From assembly GCA_021300155.1 (NCBI GenBank), contig JAJTID010000001.1, positions 1-64,000 of the forward strand: a stretch of DNA of 64,000 bases, read 5' to 3'. This document shows positions 45,189 through 54,653 of the stretch, piece by piece (position 1 is the stretch's first letter; every line of letters begins with the position of its first letter). The stretch is from Pirellula sp. (GTDB taxonomy: Bacteria; Planctomycetota; Planctomycetia; Pirellulales; Pirellulaceae). The position numbers and the translations under genes were made by a program. Below the pieces are notes generated by a model. It saw only the letters and a list, made by a program, of their open reading frames with translations. It ran no database searches and was not told where the DNA came from.

Positions 45189-46301
45189 ATGACTTTACTG
45201 GATCCATCCCCCGCGGATCGCACGTCCGGAACCGACGATCAACGCATCGATCAAATCGTTCCACTTCCTCCCCCCGAGCATCTGCTACGTTTTTTCCCTA
45301 TTGCCGGGTCTCCCATTGAACGGCTCGTACAAGAGACTCGCAGACGGATAGTTCAAATCCTGGCAGGGGAAGATGACAGGCTATTGGTCGTTATCGGTCC
45401 ATGCTCCATCCATGACCCCAAGGCTGCCTTGGATTACGCGTTGCGCCTGGTTGCCGAAAGAAAAAGATTGGCCGATGATCTCGAAATCGTAATGCGAGTT
45501 TATTTTGAAAAACCGCGAACTACTGTCGGCTGGAAAGGACTTATCAATGATCCTTACCTCGACGATAGTTGCAAAATTGACGAGGGGCTGCGTGTCGCTC
45601 GCGATCTTTTGGTACAGATCAACAGGCTCGGCATGCCGTCGGCCTCCGAATTCTTGGACGTGATCTCGCCACAATACATCGGCGACTTGATCAGTTGGGG
45701 GGCAATCGGCGCAAGAACTACGGAGTCGCAGGTCCATCGAGAATTGGCATCAGGTTTGTCTGCTCCTGTCGGGTTCAAAAATGGTACCGATGGAAATATC
45801 AAAATTGCGATCGATGCCATCCAAGCCGCATCCCGCGCACACCATTTCTTGTCGATCCACAAGAATGGACAAGTCGCGACGGTCCAAACTCGCGGGAACC
45901 AAGACTGTCATTTGATTCTGCGCGGTGGCAAATCCCCGAACTATGAATCGACTTTTGTGTCGGCTGCAGTGGAAGAACTGAAATCCGCGAACGCGATTCA
46001 GCGACTGATGATCGACTGCTCGCACGCGAATAGCGACAAGAATCACGAACGCCAGAAAATGGTGTGCCAAAACATCGCTCAACAAATCGAGAATGGAAGC
46101 ACGTCGATCTTTGGTGTCATGATCGAAAGCCACTTGAAGTCGGGTAGCCAAAAGCTGGTGCAAACGCCTGAGAAAATCGCAGCACTCGAGTATGGCAAAA
46201 GCGTCACGGACGCATGTCTTGGTTGGGACGAGAGTGTCGACTTGATGAACGAACTGGCCGCCGCCGTACGTTCACGTCGCGAATTTTGCAAGAACACTTA
46301 A
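45189..46301 (+). CDS. 3-deoxy-7-phosphoheptulonate synthase (DAHP synthase, class I)
   Basis: The 370-residue enzyme makes DAHP from erythrose 4-phosphate and phosphoenolpyruvate, the first step of aromatic amino-acid synthesis. It matches the E. coli AroG/F/H type closely: LLVVIGPCSIHDPKAALDYA, VMRVYFEKPRTTVGWKGLIN, GAIGARTTESQVHRELASGL, VGFKNGTDGNIKIAIDA and MIESHLKSGSQ. Metal-binding Cys, His and Glu positions are in these blocks. The N-terminal helix that carries the feedback site is present but longer and divergent, so the inhibitor cannot be named. The start is the ATG at 45189; a GTG at 45135 is in frame but the segment is poor. Confidence 0.94.
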   Translation: MTLLDPSPADRTSGTDDQRIDQIVPLPPPEHLLRFFPIAGSPIERLVQETRRRIVQILAGEDDRLLVVIGPCSIHDPKAALDYALRLVAERKRLADDLEIVMRVYFEKPRTTVGWKGLINDPYLDDSCKIDEGLRVARDLLVQINRLGMPSASEFLDVISPQYIGDLISWGAIGARTTESQVHRELASGLSAPVGFKNGTDGNIKIAIDAIQAASRAHHFLSIHKNGQVATVQTRGNQDCHLILRGGKSPNYESTFVSAAVEELKSANAIQRLMIDCSHANSDKNHERQKMVCQNIAQQIENGSTSIFGVMIESHLKSGSQKLVQTPEKIAALEYGKSVTDACLGWDESVDLMNELAAAVRSRREFCKNT

Positions 46302-46442
46302 CGGGCTCAGTTGAATTGCAGCAATGCCCGCAATTAATCGCTTGTGCATCAAGTTTAGGCTCGAAGCCTAAGAGATTGACTTACTTCTTCAAGCTCATGC
46401 TCAGTCGCATCCCACCGCAACGCGACTCCTCCGTTTTTTAAA

Positions 46443-46709
46443 GTTTGGATTGAAACAGGTCACGGCCCGCAGAGTCGCTGCATCTATCAATGCAAGCTGG
46501 ATACCAACAATTGCAAGCTTATTGCACCAAAGCTCGTGAAGGAATTGGAGGGTGAAAGGTGCATGAAGTTTCATTCGCACGATCGTTGGATTTACGCGCT
46601 GAACGAACTCAGTTTAGCGATCACTCAAATTGAATCGCACGTCGCCATTTTTGTGATAGTCGAGTTGCGACCGCGAGATCCGACATCGAGCCGAAAGGAT
46701 CTTTGGTAA
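46443..46709 (+). pseudogene. Partial, decayed copy of the lactonase gene at 46893
   Basis: From 46443 to 46550 the frame encodes VWIETGHGPQSRCIYQCKLD and onward, matching residues of the intact lactonase at 47001-47108 (24 of 36 identical). The next 30 codons (46551-46640, MKFHSHDRWIYALNELSLAI) match the segment that begins at 47580 (19 of 30 identical). About 471 bp corresponding to 47109-47579 is missing, in frame. There is no start codon or signal peptide and the C-terminal part is unrelated, ending in a stop at 46707-46709. It is a duplicate remnant, 184 bp before the intact gene. Confidence 0.85.
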
Positions 46710-46892
46710 ATCGAAAAAACTCGTACCTGTGCTTGAGCTGGGCTCGCCGGTGGTTCAGTCCTTTCTCAAAACACGAGGTATCCCATTCTTCCCTGCGACG
46801 GCTAATCGTGGACGATTTAGTGTAGAATCTCGTCGAACTCCACGACGCTGCGTTTTGCAGTTCAAATTCCTCTCCAATGGAATCTAACCTTC

Positions 46893-48062
46893 ATGAAAGT
46901 CGCAATCAAGAGAACCTGGCGCTCAAGTATTCAGAGCATTATTGGCCTTTTCTGTTTTAGCATCGCGATGACGCATACGGCTTTAGGCGAGAGCCTCAAT
47001 GTTTGGCTTGGAACAGGTCGCAGCCCACAGAGTCGTGGCATCTATCACTGCAAACTGGATACCAGCAATGGCAAACTGACAGAGCCAAAGCTTGTCGCGG
47101 AAATGGAGGGGCCCGGGTTCTTAGCGAAGCATCCAAAACTACCGGTACTGTACGCTGTTGGCGGCATCAAGAACGAACAAGTAGTAGCTGCATTTGCAAT
47201 TGCAGATGATGGCAAATCACCGTCGCTGACTTTCATGAATGCGGTTTCCATCGGCGATGGTGGTGCAGCTCATGTCGCGGTAGATGCAACAGGTAGAACA
47301 TTGTTGACCGCACAATACGGCGGAGGCTCTGTCGCGTCGTTCGCCTTGGGGAGTGACGGATCGATCACGGCCAGAACAAAGCTCATCAAGCATGAGGGTG
47401 GCTCAAGGGTGGTTTCGAATCGTCAAGATGCATCCCATGCCCACTGGGCGGGGGTTTCACCGGACAACAAGTTCGCGTTCGTGCCCGATCTTGGACTAGA
47501 TCGTGTCGTGATTTACAAACTAGATCCAGCGAATTCAAGTATCGAGCCGCACGGTGAGGGGGTAACGCCTCCTGGGAGTGGTCCTCGACACATGAAGTTT
47601 CATCCGAATGGTCGTTGGATTTACGTGCTCAACGAACTCAGTCTGACAGTCACTCAATTTGAGTACGATGCAACGAAGGGGGCGATGACTCCGGTTCAGA
47701 CAGTGGAAACTGTTCCTGCTGTCGATCTTGCAAGAGAGAAAGCCAAGAGTGCTTCCGAGATACGAGTACATCCGAATGGGAAGTATGTGTACTCTGCCAA
47801 TCGAGGTCACGATTCGATCTCGGTCTTTGAGATTGAGGCGTCGTCGGGGAATTTAAAGCGAATCCAAATTGAGAATGCGAGAGCCATCACTCCTCGCAAT
47901 TTCAATGTCTCGCCTTCGGGAGATTGGCTATTGGTCGCGGGTCAGGCTTCGCACACCCTTGCGGCGTTTAGCGTTGAAAGCGATTCAGGACGCGTTGTCT
48001 TCAATCAGAATAGTGTTTACGCGCCGAGTACTATCTGCGTTATGTTCGACGATGGCAAGTAA
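46893..48062 (+). CDS. Secreted 6-phosphogluconolactonase-type (YbhE/Pgl) beta-propeller
   Basis: The 389-residue protein is a seven-bladed propeller of the lactonase family (Pgl/YbhE), with GIYHCKLDTSNGKLTEPKLV, FLAKHPKLPVLYAVG, VAVDATGRTLLTAQYGGGSV, HMKFHPNGRWIYVLNELSLT and ASEIRVHPNGKYVYSANRGH. It hydrolyses a sugar lactone; an N-terminal signal peptide (about 1-32, ending THTALGES) says it works outside the cytoplasm, unlike housekeeping Pgl, so the natural substrate is probably another lactone. A degenerate partial copy lies just upstream. It ends 75 bp before the next hypothetical gene. Confidence 0.92.
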   Translation: MKVAIKRTWRSSIQSIIGLFCFSIAMTHTALGESLNVWLGTGRSPQSRGIYHCKLDTSNGKLTEPKLVAEMEGPGFLAKHPKLPVLYAVGGIKNEQVVAAFAIADDGKSPSLTFMNAVSIGDGGAAHVAVDATGRTLLTAQYGGGSVASFALGSDGSITARTKLIKHEGGSRVVSNRQDASHAHWAGVSPDNKFAFVPDLGLDRVVIYKLDPANSSIEPHGEGVTPPGSGPRHMKFHPNGRWIYVLNELSLTVTQFEYDATKGAMTPVQTVETVPAVDLAREKAKSASEIRVHPNGKYVYSANRGHDSISVFEIEASSGNLKRIQIENARAITPRNFNVSPSGDWLLVAGQASHTLAAFSVESDSGRVVFNQNSVYAPSTICVMFDDGK

Positions 48063-48137
48063 ACCTCGCCTTCGTGGTGCGAGAAATCGTAATTGCATAA
48101 AAACGTTTCAAATCTACACGGAGTGAGACTCAAACGG

Positions 48138-48737
48138 ATGTCAAGCAAGAAGCCCTTCGGAAATCAACCGACGCTTGGCGGAATGATATTACAGCACTTG
48201 AGCGTATTTCTCATATGCATCGTCTTTCCAGGGCTTGTCACGTGGATGGCACCTGCGACGTGGTTGACCTACGATCGAAGGGAAGAAGGAGTTCGATGTA
48301 AAGCGAGGACATGTATTTACTTTGTGGTTCCGTACAAAGTACAGCAACTTGATCATGTAACGGAAATCGATAGTCGCGAAATTGCGGGCAGAACGGAGAG
48401 ACAGCGCAAGCTTGGTCGCACTACTGACAAAAAGATTCATGTGGACGGAGAAGGATTCCTTCAGATACACGGTGATGCGGAGCAACTATTCGAAGTGAGT
48501 GTTTCACCAGCGAGTCTCGATGGCGTAGTGGAAAAATCAAAGGCCTTCTTGAACTCGAGTACTGAAAAATCCAAAACGATGTTTGTGATTGCCAACTGGA
48601 AATTTGGTGGCATGATGGGTGGCGTGCTGTCATCTTTTACGGCGTTGTACGTTGTTGGATACACTCTAGGATTTTTGAAGTGCATTCTTCTTGGCATGAA
48701 GAGGATCGCTGCACCAAGACCAATGGAAGACTTGTGA
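48138..48737 (+). CDS. Membrane protein, unknown function
   Basis: The 199-residue product has a transmembrane segment near residues 17-38 (ILQHLSVFLICIVFPGLVTW), a soluble loop of about 110 residues with no motif I recognise, and a second hydrophobic region near 160-185 (MMGGVLSSFTALYVVGYTLG). The frame is open 15 codons upstream to an ATG at 48093, but the one at 48138 fits the hydrophobic start. A decayed WG-repeat gene follows. Confidence 0.65.
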   Translation: MSSKKPFGNQPTLGGMILQHLSVFLICIVFPGLVTWMAPATWLTYDRREEGVRCKARTCIYFVVPYKVQQLDHVTEIDSREIAGRTERQRKLGRTTDKKIHVDGEGFLQIHGDAEQLFEVSVSPASLDGVVEKSKAFLNSSTEKSKTMFVIANWKFGGMMGGVLSSFTALYVVGYTLGFLKCILLGMKRIAAPRPMEDL

Positions 48738-48918
48738 GTGCGTTTGCCGTTATGACGAGTTACCACAGTAGAACGATTTGGCACTTGAGAAATGGCATTA
48801 ACGGCCTGCTACTAGCAGTTTTTTTCTCTCGATCGATGGCTGTGATCATCGAACGACTGTTTCGACAACGTCAAACACCGAAAACAATAGCTCGCCAACA
48901 AAGTCTCGAGAGAACAAA

Positions 48919-49577
48919 GTGCATCCACCGAACGAACTTGGTTATGCGAAAGTCAGTTCGCGAGAAACGGATGTCTACTTAGAAGGGATCGTTGATGCTG
49001 CAGGAAAGTTGTCATCGAACCGAGTTCAAATCTCTTGGTAAATGACATCACTGGAAAGCTCGCTTTGGTACAGGTTGGCGGGAAATTTCTTTTTGTTCCA
49101 CAGGATCAAGGCCTAGTAACATCCGCCGATCTCGACAGTGTAAGTGGTTTCCAATACGCAGAACCATATCAATTCGGGCTAGCTCTTGTCAAAATCGACG
49201 ACGATTGGTTCTGCATCAACGTCGAAGGAGAATGGGTATTCGGAAAGAAATTAGCTTTGTGGAGTCATTTCATCATGATCGTGCGTTCGTCACAGTAGAT
49301 GGCCACTATCGAATCATCGACACGCAAGGGGAGACAGTTGCTGAATTGGGTTTTGATCAAGTCAATCCACAAAGCCCATGGTGCTGGCAGGTAACCAAGG
49401 TTGATCAAGGAACCTATCGAAGTGGATTGATAGACCTGAACGGAAATCTAATCTCCGAGTTGAACTACGATTATGTTGGATACTACGATAGCTCGGTCAA
49501 GCGAATTCACGTTTGCAGGAACAAACGCCATGGATTCTTCGACGAACTTGCCAGAGAGGCCGTCAACTTGCGTGCGA
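48919..49577 (+). pseudogene. Decayed WG-repeat protein gene (two frameshifts)
   Basis: Protein-like sequence is split over three frames. Frame one ends ...VYLEGIVDAAGKL near 49011; it continues in a second frame as VIEPSSNLLVNDITGKLALV and QYAEPYQFGLALVKIDDDW to EWVFGK near 49247; the third frame follows with ISFVESFHHDRAFVTVDGHY and RSGLIDLNGNLISELNYDYV, YDSSVKRIHVCRNKRHGFFD. Each junction is explained by loss of one base (near 49011 and in the A-rich run near 49248). The repeats resemble the WG family. The 3' end runs into the end of the convergent gatB, so the C-terminus is probably lost too. Confidence 0.75.
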
Positions 49578-51059
49578 TTAGCTTTCTTCCGCAATCATCT
49601 TCAAACAGAGTTCTTGGACCTGTCGAGGATCGGCGTTCTTATTCTTCTTCTTCGCTTGTCCGATAAGCGAAGCGATGGCTTTTTCATTGCCGCCGCGAAC
49701 CTTTGTAATGACATCGGGGTTTTCTTGCAACAACGCGCGACACAATTCCATGAGTTCGTTCGTATCGACCGCGACGATTCCCATCGACTCAATCATTTTG
49801 CTTAGATCCAACGCTGCGTCGGTCAAGAGCTTGGAGTAAATCTCACGTGCACGTGCGGTATCAATTTTGTTCATGTCCACAGCTTGCAATAACGTCGACA
49901 AAGCCGTCGAGCTAATCGGAAAGGATTCGATCTCGATACCGCTTTCGTTCATTGTCCTCAGAACATCCTGGAGCATCCAAGCACTTGCACGCTTTGGAGA
50001 GGCGCCACTCTCTACTAGCTTCAGGAAGTATTCGACAACCCCTCGACCTTGCTGCACCAAGATCTCGGCGTCCGACGCCCGCAACGCGAGATCGGTTTCG
50101 AGTTTGAAACGGGCAGAGTTAGGCGTGATCGATGCGGATGCTTGTTGGGCGTCGATGTCACGCTGGCCGATAGTTACAGGAACAAGATCGGGGCAGGGAA
50201 AGTAACGATAGTCGGCTGAATCTTCTTTTTCTCGTTGTACCGTCGTTACGCCCATGTCGTCGTCCCAACCGCGAGTTTGTTTTGGTGCTTCGCCGATTTT
50301 CTTTCCGTCGGCCAAAAACAAGTCGTATTGTCGCTGGCTCTCGTACTGAATGGCTCGCTCGACAGCCCGAAAGCTATTAAGGTTCTTTATCTCAACGATA
50401 GGAGTTGCTGCAATCTCTCCATCGCGATCGAAGTGAAGGTTAACGTTCGCGTCCGCTCGCAGAGAACCTTCCTGCATGTTTCCGTCCGTGATACCGAGGT
50501 ACATCATCAGCAGCCTCATTTCCATGAGGTATGTCTTCGCTTCTTCAGCGCTGGAGAGATCTGGCTCAGAGACAATCTCAAGGAGAGGGGTACCGGCACG
50601 GTTCAAGTCGATTCGAGTATCCGCCTTGCCGGATACTTCGTCATGAAGGCTTTTGCCAGCATCCTCTTCGAGGTGAGCGCGAATGATTCTTATCTTCTTC
50701 TTCGCAGGAAGCCCGCCCGCACTTTTGGTATCAATCTCGAGGAAACCTGGACCGCAGATAGGCAAATCAAATTGGCTGGTTTGGTACCCTTTGGGGAGAT
50801 CGGGGTAGAAGTAGTTCTTTCGATCCCATTTTGTGAAAGAAGCAATCTTAGAATTGAGGCCGATTCCCGCGCGAATCGCATATTGGATCGCAGTTTGATT
50901 CAAAACGGGCAACGCCCCGGGCAAACCTAGGCAAACTGGACAAACTTGCGTGTTCGGGGAAGCCCCAAAACGAGTGTTGCATCGACAAAACAACTTCGTT
51001 GCGGTCTTTAGTTGGACATGGACTTCCAGCCCAATGACCGTTCGGTAGGTAAATGGCAT
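49578..51059 (-). CDS. gatB: Aspartyl/glutamyl-tRNA(Asn/Gln) amidotransferase subunit B
   Basis: The 493-residue subunit, with GatA and GatC, amidates Glu-tRNA(Gln) or Asp-tRNA(Asn). It has the N-terminal GatB signature VIGLEVHVQLKTATKLFCRC, the Cys set CPVCLGLPGALPVLN that binds zinc, the catalytic-domain segment LDLNRAGTPLLEI-type (IDLNRAGTPLLEIVSEPDL), and the C-terminal YqeY-like helical domain (ALLQENPDVITKVRGGNEKA). The ATG at 51059 fits the family; upstream codons are in an intergenic region. gatA and gatC are not in the window, so the complex is encoded from separate loci. Confidence 0.96.
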   Translation of the reverse strand: MPFTYRTVIGLEVHVQLKTATKLFCRCNTRFGASPNTQVCPVCLGLPGALPVLNQTAIQYAIRAGIGLNSKIASFTKWDRKNYFYPDLPKGYQTSQFDLPICGPGFLEIDTKSAGGLPAKKKIRIIRAHLEEDAGKSLHDEVSGKADTRIDLNRAGTPLLEIVSEPDLSSAEEAKTYLMEMRLLMMYLGITDGNMQEGSLRADANVNLHFDRDGEIAATPIVEIKNLNSFRAVERAIQYESQRQYDLFLADGKKIGEAPKQTRGWDDDMGVTTVQREKEDSADYRYFPCPDLVPVTIGQRDIDAQQASASITPNSARFKLETDLALRASDAEILVQQGRGVVEYFLKLVESGASPKRASAWMLQDVLRTMNESGIEIESFPISSTALSTLLQAVDMNKIDTARAREIYSKLLTDAALDLSKMIESMGIVAVDTNELMELCRALLQENPDVITKVRGGNEKAIASLIGQAKKKNKNADPRQVQELCLKMIAEES

Positions 51060-51453
51060 CTTTGTTCTTCGGATCGTCCAATTCGTGTTGAAATAGGTAG
51101 GCTGGACGATATATCCGATCGCAACTCTATTCAACCCCTAGTTTCCTTTGGGAAAGAGATACATTTTCCTTGTCCCTTGGTAACGGATTGTTAATATTTT
51201 CATGCACAAAAGGTCGAGAGATGGCAAGCTTTGCCGATAGGGTGATCTAGTCAAAACCTGAAACACTTTTCTCGAATAATGGACGCTTACTTCCAGGATG
51301 GAACGGCAGTTGCTCTTCGGCTTGTTACGTCGAGATTGCAGACTGTCAGACGTGCAGGGATCCTACAAAATGATCCTACACTTTTAGATGCCATGATGAG
51401 TGCTATCCAATAGAAAATTCGAATAGCAAATTCATCACCAAGGAGGGCTATGT
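51060..51453. other. Intergenic stretch with promoters of gatB and the 51454 gene
   Basis: No gene is visible. It should hold the divergent promoters of gatB and the secreted protein gene. The AAGGAGGG ribosome site of the latter is at 51440-51447. Confidence 0.5.
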
Positions 51454-52518
51454 ATGAAAAGCTTCATTCGCCAGACATTCAACTATTTTGTTTTACTGAC
51501 TGCAATTCTTTTGGTTCCGAAGTTTTCATGGGGCCAGGTTGCCTTTGACGTTAACCCAGTTGTAGCAGCCCGAGATCTCGGGCAAACGAGCTTAATGAGC
51601 CAACTCCCTCATTCTCGAATGGTCGAGGTACAGCTGGATGTGTCTGCGTTGTTCACACCAGGCAACGTATCTCAAGTAACGGAATACACCGTTCGCATGG
51701 TGAGTCGTCACGATGATGTTCAGGTGGCAGACTTCTCGCCACGTACCGAGCTTCAAAGCGAGGTCCTTGGAGCGATGCAGGTGACTCAAGATGCAGACAA
51801 ACTGCGTGAAGGCGCGATTCGAGGATTTGGCGGCTATCCCGGCGTGGGGACTGTTCAAGGCTATGCTTATGGGCATGACAACTCGCATGAGACAATCGTC
51901 TATGCCAAGAAGCCATCGCTAGAGCTTTCAACAGCCTCGGGAACATTGGACCGTCGTCGCGGCGTTTACTTCAAAGTAAAGCAGTCTTCGCAGAATACGC
52001 TCGAAGGGGCGAGACCGTTTCGCATCGTATTTGAAGTCCCACAAGCATGGCGAGCGGATCTACTAGATATCTCTATCGAAGCCATCGGACACGAACACTC
52101 CAATTCAAAACGACTACGGGTGTTGTCAACTCAGAAATTCGTTGTCGCGATGTACCAAGAGTATGATGAACATGCGGCTGCGGTTACAACGGATTACATG
52201 AGGCATCAAAAGAGATTGTCCTACTATGCAAAAGCATATGCGAATACGATTGAACAACGAAGCTTCCCTACCCCATTTCATAAACTCGGGGCAAAGCTGG
52301 ATATGTACGAGCCCTCGATCCCACAGGATTGGTTCGATGGCATTGTTTACGCGCCCGGAACAGCGTACCCTCTCATGCGACTCTCGCATTTACCGGTCGA
52401 TCTTCGCGTTGCGATCTTGAACTATCTAGACCAGAAGGGGCTCGTCGAGTCCATGTCGGGAACGAAAACGTCGCAACGTGTCGCCTACCAAATCCCGTCG
52501 AGCATTGCGACGCGTTGA
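51454..52518 (+). CDS. Secreted protein of unknown function
   Basis: The 354-residue product has a Sec signal peptide (about 1-28, ending KFSWGQ). The mature part has an extended beta-rich N-terminal half (MVEVQLDVSALFTPG, EYTVRMVSRHDDVQVADFSP), a Gly-rich YPGVGTVQGYAYGH stretch, and a helical C-terminal third. I recognise no domain and no catalytic motif. The start is secure because AAGGAGGG lies seven bases upstream, one of the strongest ribosome sites in the window, so it may be highly expressed. It is followed after 144 bp by the fasciclin gene. Confidence 0.75.
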   Translation: MKSFIRQTFNYFVLLTAILLVPKFSWGQVAFDVNPVVAARDLGQTSLMSQLPHSRMVEVQLDVSALFTPGNVSQVTEYTVRMVSRHDDVQVADFSPRTELQSEVLGAMQVTQDADKLREGAIRGFGGYPGVGTVQGYAYGHDNSHETIVYAKKPSLELSTASGTLDRRRGVYFKVKQSSQNTLEGARPFRIVFEVPQAWRADLLDISIEAIGHEHSNSKRLRVLSTQKFVVAMYQEYDEHAAAVTTDYMRHQKRLSYYAKAYANTIEQRSFPTPFHKLGAKLDMYEPSIPQDWFDGIVYAPGTAYPLMRLSHLPVDLRVAILNYLDQKGLVESMSGTKTSQRVAYQIPSSIATR

Positions 52519-52662
52519 GCGAAATTTTGCAATAACTTTCGAGATTCTGAATCCAATCAGTTGACTCACTCGTATAGTGACGCAATGGCTCGAGACCGTT
52601 GAATATAACGCTGCCGCTGGCGCAGCGAATCACCAAAATTCTAAGTTATCGGAACGAAAAGA

Positions 52663-53553
52663 ATGAAGAAGAGTATTGTTAGTTTGGCCTGTGCAGTTGT
52701 TGCAAGCATGGGATCTATGGCGTTCGCACAAAAGAATATTGTAGACACCGCCGTGGAAGCAGGCAGTTTCAAAACACTTGCAGCCGCCTTGGGTGCAGCA
52801 GATCTCGTCGGTGCAGTGTCCGGACCTGGACCGTTCACAGTGTTCGCCCCAACGGATGAAGCTTTCAAGAAATTGCCTGCAGGGACAGTGGATACACTCC
52901 TAAAGCCTGAGAACAAAGCCAAGCTTCAAGCAATTCTGAAGTATCACGTTGTTTCCGGCAAGGTCATGGCGGCAGATGTTGTTAAGGTGAAAGGAGCTGT
53001 TTCGTTGAACGGTCAACGAATTGACGTGAAAGTGTCTGGCGGTAAGGTTACCGTCGATGCAGCGAATGTTGTCAAGACAGACATCGCATGTACTAATGGC
53101 GTTATTCATGTGATCGATTCGGTGATTCTACCTGCATCCGATTCGATTCCTGCCGTTGCTGACAAGGCCGGAACGTTTAAGACGCTTCTTGCGGCAGTGA
53201 AGGCCGGCGGTCTTGTTGAAACCTTGAGTGGCGAAGGTCCATTCACCGTTTTTGCTCCAACGGATGAAGCATTTGCAAAGCTCCCTGCAGCGACTCTGGC
53301 CGACCTTCTCAAGCCTGAGAACAAGGAAAAGTTGGCTTCCATTCTCAAGTATCACGTAGTTGCAGGTCGCGTGTACAGCGAAGCAGCCGTTGCAGCAAAG
53401 TCCGCTGCTACTGTTCAAGGTGCTTCTGTGAAGATTTCTGCGAGCGATAAAGGTGCTTTTGTCAACGATGCAAAGATCGTCGTTACAGATATTGATGCTT
53501 CAAATGGTGTAATCCACGTCATCGATTCGGTGATCATGCCTCCAGTAAAGTAA
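52663..53553 (+). CDS. Secreted fasciclin protein with two FAS1 domains
   Basis: The 296-residue protein has a signal peptide (1-22, ending MAFA) and two FAS1 domains (about 25-155 and 165-295). Each has TFKTLAAAL-type, [22 protein letters not shown] and ILKYHVV segments, and [11 protein letters not shown] near its end. The two halves also match closely at the DNA level, so the gene grew by internal duplication. FAS1 domains are adhesion modules that bind carbohydrate or other surface partners. A terminator follows 25 bp after the stop. Confidence 0.95.
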   Translation: MKKSIVSLACAVVASMGSMAFAQKNIVDTAVEAGSFKTLAAALGAADLVGAVSGPGPFTVFAPTDEAFKKLPAGTVDTLLKPENKAKLQAILKYHVVSGKVMAADVVKVKGAVSLNGQRIDVKVSGGKVTVDAANVVKTDIACTNGVIHVIDSVILPASDSIPAVADKAGTFKTLLAAVKAGGLVETLSGEGPFTVFAPTDEAFAKLPAATLADLLKPENKEKLASILKYHVVAGRVYSEAAVAAKSAATVQGASVKISASDKGAFVNDAKIVVTDIDASNGVIHVIDSVIMPPVK

Positions 53554-53578
53554 TTTGCTAGCGGCTTATTGAGTAGAG

Positions 53579-53605
53579 AAGGGTGAGTATTACTCACCCT
53601 TTTTT
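53579..53605 (+). terminator. Rho-independent terminator after the fasciclin gene
   Basis: The perfect 10-bp stem AAGGGTGAGT / ACTCACCCTT has a loop of three bases and is followed by T. It also lies within 20 bases of the stop of the convergent acyltransferase gene and may serve both. Confidence 0.9.
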
Positions 53606-53623
53606 CGTTTACAAGCAAAACGA

Positions 53624-54478
53624 TTACGAGTCGACCCAACGCTTGCCGGCAATAACAACATCCGAATTTGATTTGCCACCTAATCGCAAACATTCTTTCA
53701 TGACTTGGCAAATCCACTCATTCTTTTGGTGTCGATCGGCTCGTAGTATTGAATCATTGCCGTCACTACTTGATTTTTCTGACGTGAGATTGAGTGTGGG
53801 ATATTGTTCGTTTGGGAATCCAATGAGGACTCGGACTCGAGCGGGCATGAAGAGAGCACTGTATACTTCAGGCCCGACCGGTGCTCCTTCAATCCAAATT
53901 GGAATGAGGGGAACCCGAGCGCGAGAGGCGACCAGTGCTGCGCCAGGTCGAATGCTCAGTAGTGGACAATCCGTACGATTGATTCTTCCTTCTGGAAACA
54001 TTCCGACGAAATCGCCAGCAGCCGCCATCTCAATGGCTCGTTTCGTGGCCGCATTGTCCGTTCCACCACGATTGGTAGGAATCGCTTGATAGGACCGTAG
54101 CAATGGGCCGAATAAAAAGTGGCGAAAGTATTCTCCCGCAACCATCCAATGGACGCGACATCCCGCTGCAAGCTGGACGAAAAACGGATCGACGGACGAA
54201 CGGTGGTTTGCAATAAGGACTCCTCCTGTCCGCAATCGGTCGCGTAACATGTCTTTTTCATGATGGCGATCCATAGGTCCCTCACCCCAGCGAGCATCCC
54301 ATTGCACTTCGACACGCCAAAGTAACCGTGCGAGTGTGTACACCGGTGCGTAGGTGATCCTCTCGATTACCGAATATCGCCCTGGGGATAGCAAGGAATG
54401 GGCAATCAGAACGCCGACCGAGATGAAACAAACAACAAGAAATAAAACGGACGCGATGTCTTGCCAGCTATCAAGCAT
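53624..54478 (-). CDS. 1-acyl-sn-glycerol-3-phosphate acyltransferase-like (PlsC family)
   Basis: The 284-residue protein has the PlsC acyltransferase blocks: block I NHRSSVDPFFVQLAAG with the catalytic His-x4-Asp, a second block QAIPTNRGG, and block III FPEGRINRTD. The N-terminus has a transmembrane segment (about 9-30). Such enzymes make phosphatidic acid from lysophosphatidic acid. The C-terminus is extended by about 70 residues (after IPIWIEGAPVG) and poorly conserved. It is a single gene next to the fasciclin gene, convergent with it. Confidence 0.92.
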   Translation of the reverse strand: MLDSWQDIASVLFLVVCFISVGVLIAHSLLSPGRYSVIERITYAPVYTLARLLWRVEVQWDARWGEGPMDRHHEKDMLRDRLRTGGVLIANHRSSVDPFFVQLAAGCRVHWMVAGEYFRHFLFGPLLRSYQAIPTNRGGTDNAATKRAIEMAAAGDFVGMFPEGRINRTDCPLLSIRPGAALVASRARVPLIPIWIEGAPVGPEVYSALFMPARVRVLIGFPNEQYPTLNLTSEKSSSDGNDSILRADRHQKNEWICQVMKECLRLGGKSNSDVVIAGKRWVDS

Positions 54479-54653
54479 TGCTGCTCACCATGCCATTTCC
54501 TTTCATTGGAACAACCCATTCGACCGTCAAAAAGCGACCGAGCCATCATACAGGATAATGTGCAGACTACGAAAAAATACACACTTGCGAGAAAATACGA
54601 CGTACTCTTCGGTTGGTTCTGAATTTAGATCCTATTGGAACAGCAATAGAAGA

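Noticed and set aside
49248-49260. Programmed frameshift in the WG-repeat gene
   Set aside because: The bases at the junction (GGAAAGAAATT) do not form a standard slippery heptamer with matching P- and A-site pairing, and a second shift near 49011 fits gene decay better.
50235-50930. Open frame of 231 codons opposite gatB
   Set aside because: gatB is strongly conserved over the whole stretch and the antisense product has no recognisable features.
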